Assembly (NCBI GenBank): GCA_002506485.1
Contig: DAXQ01000014.1
Coordinates: 1-9,917, forward strand
Source of the DNA: Euryarchaeota archaeon UBA136
GTDB lineage: Archaea > Thermoplasmatota > Poseidoniia > MGIII > CG-Epi1
DNA length: 9,917 nt
Direction of reading: 5' to 3'
A model generated the notes under the pieces. That model saw nothing but the letters and a program-made list of their open reading frames with translations, searched no databases and was not told where the DNA came from. The translations under genes were made by a program, and so were the position numbers. Below are positions 8,001 through 9,917 of this stretch, in pieces (position 1 is the first letter of the stretch; each line of letters opens with the position of its first letter).

Positions 8001-9917
8001 GTCGGTAGTTGAATTCAACTGCCACCAGTATCCTGCACTGAATATACCATCGATTGATGAATACCAAAAGGCATTGATTATCTCATCTTCGAAATCATAG
8101 GAATCCGCAGAGAAATAGGCGATGTCATAACCATAAATTAACTCATCTGGAGCAAGGATCGACTCCGTGATCTTGAATTCATCGATTCTACCATCAAAGG
8201 CGTTAACGATTGTGGATCCAAAACCAGCACCAATCCTGTTCTCATAACCTAGATTGTATTGAAGAAGGAAAGTGGATGGAAGCGCGGAGGTAACTGCTAA
8301 TTCATGATTTATATATATCTTGATGAAATCATCTTCATCAGAATAAACAAACGCCAGATGATACCATCTATCCTCTGCAATGATCTGGCTTGTCGCCGTT
8401 GTAACTGTTATGGCTTGCGATGTGACTGTAACAAATGCACGCTGGTCATCATCGATACCAAACTCAAGAGTACCATCCCTTCCACCAGAGAAAATCGTAG
8501 CCTTTTCGCCAGAACCAACTGGGTTATTCAAGTAAATCCAGGTTTCAAAGGTTACCTCACTGAAAACGGACACACCCGACTTTAATTTAGGTAGTGAAAG
8601 ATAGTCATCGTCGCCATCCAATTCAATATAATTGCCAAACAGACCCTCTTCATTTGAAAATACTGGACCATTCCGCAGATTAGCATCCTTGTGTTTACTT
8701 GATGAATCATAAGCTTTGGTTCCCCCTTGCTCATCGAAATGCCAGAAGCCGAGTGTGGATGCACCTGGAGGAGCCAGAGTATTATTTTCGCTGAATTCGA
8801 ATATTACATTAGGTACCGTGCCTATTATTTCAGCAGTGGGCTTGCCATTGATAGTTAAGTTGAAACTATCACTTCGGGACCATAGACTATCATTGTCCTT
8901 AACCTTCAGGTAGATCAGATGATCTCCGGGGCTTAAAGTGGTGATATTGAAATTCTGGTAGTTACTAAGCAAGCCATCAATCGATGAGGTCCACTCCATT
9001 TTCTCGATAGTGCCATCTTCGTCACTTCCCGAACCCTTGAATTCAACATTTTGAGTTTCGTTTGAAAATGACCCATTTGATACGTAAGTTATGGTTGCAT
9101 TCGGGTAAGCCTTGACAATCAACCAAGTGGAAACCTTTGGAGACCAGGTCGTGTAATTATCACGTCCCTGGAAGGTTATCGTGTGATTACCTAAAGTCAG
9201 GGTATTGACATTCACCGTGAAATTGCCTGACGTGCTCAATACATCATCCTTACTCGAATTCCAATAATAATGGGTTATCTGACCGTCATTGTCACTGACA
9301 CTACCAGAGAAAGACGAGTTGTAATACGTCAGATTGTTCCTGTAAACCGTCTGTGGGTCTATCGAACCGATGGACGCGACCGAGATATCATTGATGAAAA
9401 CACTTGATATCTTCGCTACCGACCATAAGGTGTCATTGTCCTTGACCCTGAAGTAAATACGATGATAACCAGGAGAGAGATCCGTAGTATTGAATGAGGA
9501 ATTGCGACTAAGTAATCCATCTCGACTTGACATCCACTCATAACCTGTGATGTTCCCGTCCTCATCTGAACCACTACCACTGAAAGATACGATCACTCCC
9601 TCATCTGTCGATCTTGGAGATACACTAGTTATCGTAGCATTCGGGTAAGCCTTGACAATCAACCAGGTGGAAACTTTCGGAGACCAGGTCGTGTAATTAT
9701 CCCGTCCCTGGAAGGTTATCGTGTGATTACCTAAAGTCAGGGTATTGACATTGACCGTGAAATTGCCAGATTGGCTTAACGTTCCTTCCTTACTCGAATT
9801 CCAATAATAATGGGTTATCTGACCGTCATTGTCACTGACACTACCGGAGAAAGATGAGTTGTAATATGTCAGATTGTTCCTGTAAACCGTCTGGGGATCT
9901 ATCGAACCGATGGACGC
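2025..9917 (-). CDS. Giant transmembrane PKD/LamG surface protein with cytoplasmic STAND-like ATPase (5' end outside window)
   Basis: The frame is open from the right edge to the TGA at 2025-2027: 2630 residues are visible and the N-terminus is missing. Numbering here and below counts from the edge codon at 9917. Residues 1-1655 are PKD/Ig-like beta domains of about 85-110 residues with the recurring pattern W-x-SS-x-DG and LS-x-G-x-H-x-I-x-F-x-V-x-D...WS. Two LamG domains sit at about 388-590 and 970-1177. One membrane helix (1673-1691) is followed by RLRK, which places the C-terminal part inside the cell. Next come a P-loop ATPase (Walker A GEPGVGKS 1816-1823), a roadblock/longin-like domain (about 2202-2317), a beta-sandwich (about 2359-2470) and an acidic tail. 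The layout suggests a receptor or adhesin that signals inward; ligand and partner are unknown. No stop or frameshift interrupts it. Confidence 0.9.
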   Translation of the reverse strand, partial: ASIGSIDPQTVYRNNLTYYNSSFSGSVSDNDGQITHYYWNSSKEGTLSQSGNFTVNVNTLTLGNHTITFQGRDNYTTWSPKVSTWLIVKAYPNATITSVSPRSTDEGVIVSFSGSGSDEDGNITGYEWMSSRDGLLSRNSSFNTTDLSPGYHRIYFRVKDNDTLWSVAKISSVFINDISVASIGSIDPQTVYRNNLTYYNSSFSGSVSDNDGQITHYYWNSSKDDVLSTSGNFTVNVNTLTLGNHTITFQGRDNYTTWSPKVSTWLIVKAYPNATITYVSNGSFSNETQNVEFKGSGSDEDGTIEKMEWTSSIDGLLSNYQNFNITTLSPGDHLIYLKVKDNDSLWSRSDSFNLTINGKPTAEIIGTVPNVIFEFSENNTLAPPGASTLGFWHFDEQGGTKAYDSSSKHKDANLRNGPVFSNEEGLFGNYIELDGDDDYLSLPKLKSGVSVFSEVTFETWIYLNNPVGSGEKATIFSGGRDGTLEFGIDDDQRAFVTVTSQAITVTTATSQIIAEDRWYHLAFVYSDEDDFIKIYINHELAVTSALPSTFLLQYNLGYENRIGAGFGSTIVNAFDGRIDEFKITESILAPDELIYGYDIAYFSADSYDFEDEIINAFWYSSIDGIFSAGYWWQLNSTTDPVALSLGNHTITFRVQDGHGYWSDVATSFLEIKAHPQSNISSVSSNSFNYGTSLYLEGMAEDKDGNVSAFEWESDIDGIISTSLSTGPIILSPGDHNIKFKVKDDDGLWSISKTVLIQVNDIPYVSIESISPNPAYKYDEAEQIITFVGIASDNDGFITDHLWTSSIYGVIGSDNITSISANNLSVGNHSIAYKSKDDFGTWSEEVFTQLEIRSHPLSDIFNVTPSFQAEDQPVQFDGGGTDEDGTVVGYEWYSSLDGLIGVLPTFNITDLSSGNHTISFRVTDDDGLWSDYDTTYVLINSRPRVELINSIPELVYAYGPDHELPSADVYTLGYWHFDSIDDNKVSDSSFNNHHASVQGNPTQVGGLFNSSLQLDGTIDSFSTPQLVETGTQAFDEVTIEAWIYLDQNYVFDRNRVIFASGWDGRLEIGIGANHKAYIMVYSDTIGTFQLSSDNELNKFQWYHVAAVYSEQNDQMVLYINGKYDRSVSLPEQFELGRSATVENCIGAIAGCSAGNFIGLIDEVRITNGLLYPEQFLYRSDRAYISAIVVDYDSQVTGGMWESDIDGILGTDLWLSKDATDMSPGLHNLTFRAVDEYDVWSINYTIQIYVSTYPVVTNLSIESTYEYPVDQEMVWFNGSVSDYDDGSLTNFQWFSSIDGNLGEALNISTRLSSGTHEIRFRAQDDEGHWSAWNYSYYHVDEHPIHDVQMESSEAYRGFVMPIHITVGDNTTLQSEISVEIEISAMALNWNKEFMVQPEYNGILWEGFFEPGPDMQPGFYQIRGRTTQDSGRSTHNETRTTPWIHLLDVELLNNAPVIGDVMFSNTTMERSREASLKLNITDLEAQDNLSVLDVRVFYFDKDYEEWLPGFFSNVYFNEASGLFEIDVLLPSDLKTGLYDLRVEVTDLDGELVTLTQLKVFTVVNSPPIVYELASPLLEYYENDNASFWLNVTGDDFDGEIFRYEWRSSRQGTLPCTESECELDPKDLLPGVHEIRVYAEDEDGLLSEPYIFEIEVYEVTSESDSSTLLEFIMEGNPFVLGGALLVGLLLILGTLRLRKVEEQFIEEEFEDVLPRDPVQAWLPPLELNDHEAILAEFFVKRRESYLAYPENEVILDFLHNNRKRYAISSYFEVPTSPKELLHEWALPANLRYNVHLDDVRKSIVNTILDDTTGKNFVIIGEPGVGKSVIGFDVFDRLMDRMPVGRITTYSVGNVHEKFGIRLFYDDIPENPELIQVLQERKLRGLVVTAREADWRSLPKDFQDLFERLTVPLFPEEEMLNLASRMLAFSGLMYEPQALDKLAVYSEGSPIYVWSLIRELISKDIKKLTLTYLNENSMKGMTNYVSLLLQQLLKDAGDYKSGGYHTLSAVNFLSTHMAEKNSHELFFRAFSEQLSEHTKATFNDEMDTMTFNHAMGYLSGEGSQVRFPHDTWADVLEGEGSMNPFRAELQTIVQEFSDTGIFETVKREAVPKAWETAVNRYEKSPSRQHEALLSLADTLFRNFGVKDLKKLGVDSDLVLEVATTYSHLPLAAMLVSKIQAATPQQITKIINIQDTVSEQKGFGDESSHQPYTMEELYLVYDDGRLISSKHSREAKVDSDIMSSMLTAINDFVKDSFQTEGNLGAIDYGENKIILERGDKTVLAAVVYGEATRDLRSKMGSAVREIEEEYGEIIESWDGDIDKLSGTEDTLGSIIGITEGVTRDMIEDYLSMQEVRMRSSSDEFKGFLEAKTNINNYASTGITDVIMGLDYNKSKLKLVKVFPSYEHDNSKVNVDEIRGYNDLEIKLYFEVLDKKKIGLNLRLDYTNPRGESSQVSSTPCDGLNFKTSVKKPKLEDLEFEEEEEEVPVKKAKKAETIETDLGEVEVLEAGVEDIDIEIEEAPAFETVEEEPEVEEAEEEAKEEEVEEPVDLGESGMDDLLGKLGELGSEDSSEEKEPEKPQKKDSDEGEGMDDLLGKLDELDSDEPPVEKEPKKSKKKDSGDGEGMDDLLGKLDEL
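2028..2513 (-). repeat. Acidic C-terminal tail with three DDLLGKL motifs, 35-residue period
   Basis: The last 162 residues are Glu/Asp/Lys-rich and probably disordered. The 12-residue motif GMDDLLGKL(G/D)EL occurs at 2549-2560, 2584-2595 and 2619-2630, exactly 35 residues (105 bp) apart, and the last copy ends at the stop codon. The two 23-residue linkers are alike (EKEP, KKDS, GE). Each motif would form a short amphipathic helix, the kind used as a docking motif. Confidence 0.85.
2508..2843 (-). other. C-terminal beta-sandwich domain (Ig/appendage-like)
   Basis: Residues about 2359-2470, rich in beta strands: ITDVIMGLDY, LKLVKVFPSY, LEIKLYFEVLD and IGLNLRLDYTN. The pattern resembles beta-sandwich domains that follow roadblock/longin-like domains in some large archaeal proteins. 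It holds the only cytoplasmic cysteine (2454). The function is unknown; a protein-binding role is a guess. Confidence 0.4.
2967..3314 (-). other. Roadblock/longin-like alpha-beta domain
   Basis: Residues about 2202-2317 begin with ELYLVYDDGRLISS, followed by a helix with SSMLTAINDFVKDSF, then paired strands (LGAIDYGENKIILERG, TVLAAVVYGE) and a long helix ending in EIEEEYGEIIESW. This strand-helix-strand-strand-helix order and the opening D-D-G-R-L-I turn recall roadblock/LC7 or longin folds, which often bind small GTPases or form dimer platforms. The match is from memory of the fold pattern, so it is moderate. Confidence 0.5.
3378..4745 (-). other. Cytoplasmic P-loop NTPase module, STAND/AAA-like
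   Basis: Residues about 1725-2180. Walker A is GEPGVGKS (1816-1823, bases 4449-4472). A Walker B-like LFYDD ends at Asp1861-Asp1862. A sensor-like strand VVTAREADW follows (1882-1890). GSP at 1943-1945 sits where NB-ARC and related STAND ATPases carry a G-x-P motif, and RFPHDTW near 2061-2067 recalls the F-x-HD segment of STAND winged-helix regions. The rest is predicted helical, as in the arm region of such switches. STAND proteins typically work as nucleotide-dependent signalling switches. Class assignment is by motif order, not by search. Confidence 0.75.
4845..4901 (-). other. Single transmembrane helix of the giant protein
   Basis: Residues 1673-1691 (PFVLGGALLVGLLLILGTL) are the only long hydrophobic run in the visible protein and are followed at once by RLRK. 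The positive-inside rule puts the PKD/LamG part outside and the ATPase part in the cytoplasm. The sequon distribution on the two sides agrees. Confidence 0.92.
6387..7010 (-). other. LamG/concanavalin-like domain 2
   Basis: Residues about 970-1177 begin with TLGYWHFD and carry the same landmarks as domain 1: LQLDG, TIEAWIYL, DGRLEIGI, QWYHVAAVYS, MVLYINGKYD and LIDEVRI. It is clearly related to domain 1 but well diverged. It is also nested in a PKD-like unit that resumes at AYISAIVVDYDS. Unlike domain 1 it holds two cysteines seven residues apart (1143 and 1150), in position to form a disulfide-closed loop. Confidence 0.85.
8148..8756 (-). other. LamG/concanavalin-like domain 1
   Basis: Residues about 388-590 begin with TLGFWHFDE and carry the usual LamG_3-type landmarks: YIELDGDDDYLSLP, a TFETWIYL strand, DGTLEFGI, RWYHLAFVYS, IKIYIN and the closing GRIDEFKI. 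This fold commonly binds glycans or proteins, often with calcium. It sits inside a PKD-like unit: residues 361-387 supply the first strand and the unit resumes at AYFSADSYDFED. No cysteine is present. Confidence 0.85.
9085..9377 (-). repeat. Downstream copy of the 540-bp in-frame repeat
   Basis: Partner of 9625-9917. It encodes residues 181-277, identical to residues 1-97 except for four changes within KDDVLST versus KEGTLSQ. Strong similarity fades below about 9085, where the next PKD-like units resemble each other only at protein level. Confidence 0.9.
9625..9917 (-). repeat. Upstream copy of a 540-bp in-frame repeat (cut by window edge)
   Basis: This stretch matches 9085-9377 at an exact offset of 540 bp (180 codons, two PKD-like units). 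Over 277 bases I count about 21 mismatches, roughly half of them clustered within about 24 bases. The match is still running at the edge, so the repeat continues outside the window and the total copy number is unknown. Confidence 0.9.

Larger units (their letters stand above)
4953..9917 (-). other. Extracellular array of PKD/Ig-like domains
   Basis: About thirteen beta-sandwich units can be counted: one at the window edge (1-92), then roughly 93-178, 180-272, 273-360, 361-675 (with LamG inside), 676-762, 763-855, 856-942, 943-1252 (with LamG inside), 1253-1341, two more divergent Ig-like units (1342-1453 and 1454-1564) and a last one (1565-1655). Most units end in a short linker of the type K-A-Y-P, N-D-I-P, S-H-P or N-S-R-P. 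The D-x-D-G motif near strand B recurs (SDEDG, SDNDG, EDKDG). Such arrays in archaeal surface proteins usually act as stalks or in adhesion. Unit boundaries were set by eye. Confidence 0.8.

Noticed and set aside
9660..9662. TTG codon as the start of the giant gene
   Set aside because: It falls inside a PKD-like repeat (TWLIVKAYP), and the same residues occur internally in the next copy. The frame is open and repeat-like for 85 more codons to the window edge, so the true start is outside.
9085..9917. Repeat as a CRISPR array or mobile element
   Set aside because: The repeat is a 540-bp in-frame coding unit with no spacers, terminal inverted repeats or transposase.

Overview
The window reads as archaeal DNA, most likely from a Thermoplasmatota (marine group II/III-like) genome. 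The evidence is an archaeal-style tRNA-Ala, a protease start with no Shine-Dalgarno sequence and an archaeal-type TATA-like element about 27 nt upstream, secreted proteins with C-terminal membrane anchors rich in N-X-S/T sequons, and one very large PKD/LamG surface protein. The lineage is an inference from protein style and was not tested by any search. All supported genes lie on the minus strand and read from the right edge towards the left.

Layout in the direction of transcription. (1) 9917-2025: a giant open frame cut by the right edge of the window, 2630 codons visible. Its outer part is a chain of PKD/Ig-like beta domains with two LamG (concanavalin-like) domains, each sitting inside a PKD-like repeat. 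A single membrane helix (4845-4901) follows. The inner part carries a P-loop STAND/AAA-like ATPase, a roadblock/longin-like domain, a beta-sandwich domain and an acidic tail with three copies of a short DDLLGKL motif. (2) 1971-1895: tRNA-Ala(UGC) with encoded CCA, 53 bp after the giant gene's stop. (3) 1851-22: a complete secreted subtilisin-family (S8) protease with signal peptide, prodomain, intact catalytic triad, a PKD-like C-terminal domain and a C-terminal membrane anchor. Its start is 43 bp after the tRNA. No stretch longer than 300 bases lacks a gene.

How it may work together (inference): the giant protein has the layout of a transmembrane receptor or adhesin, with a long glycosylated outer stalk carrying ligand-binding-type domains and an ATP-dependent signalling-type assembly in the cytoplasm. 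The protease would act on the same outer face. The two share a beta-domain style, but the sequence does not prove a functional link. The strongest oddities are a 540-bp internal repeat whose copies differ almost only at silent sites apart from a seven-codon patch, the two LamG domains nested at the same place, and the STAND ATPase plus roadblock-like module fused to a surface stalk.
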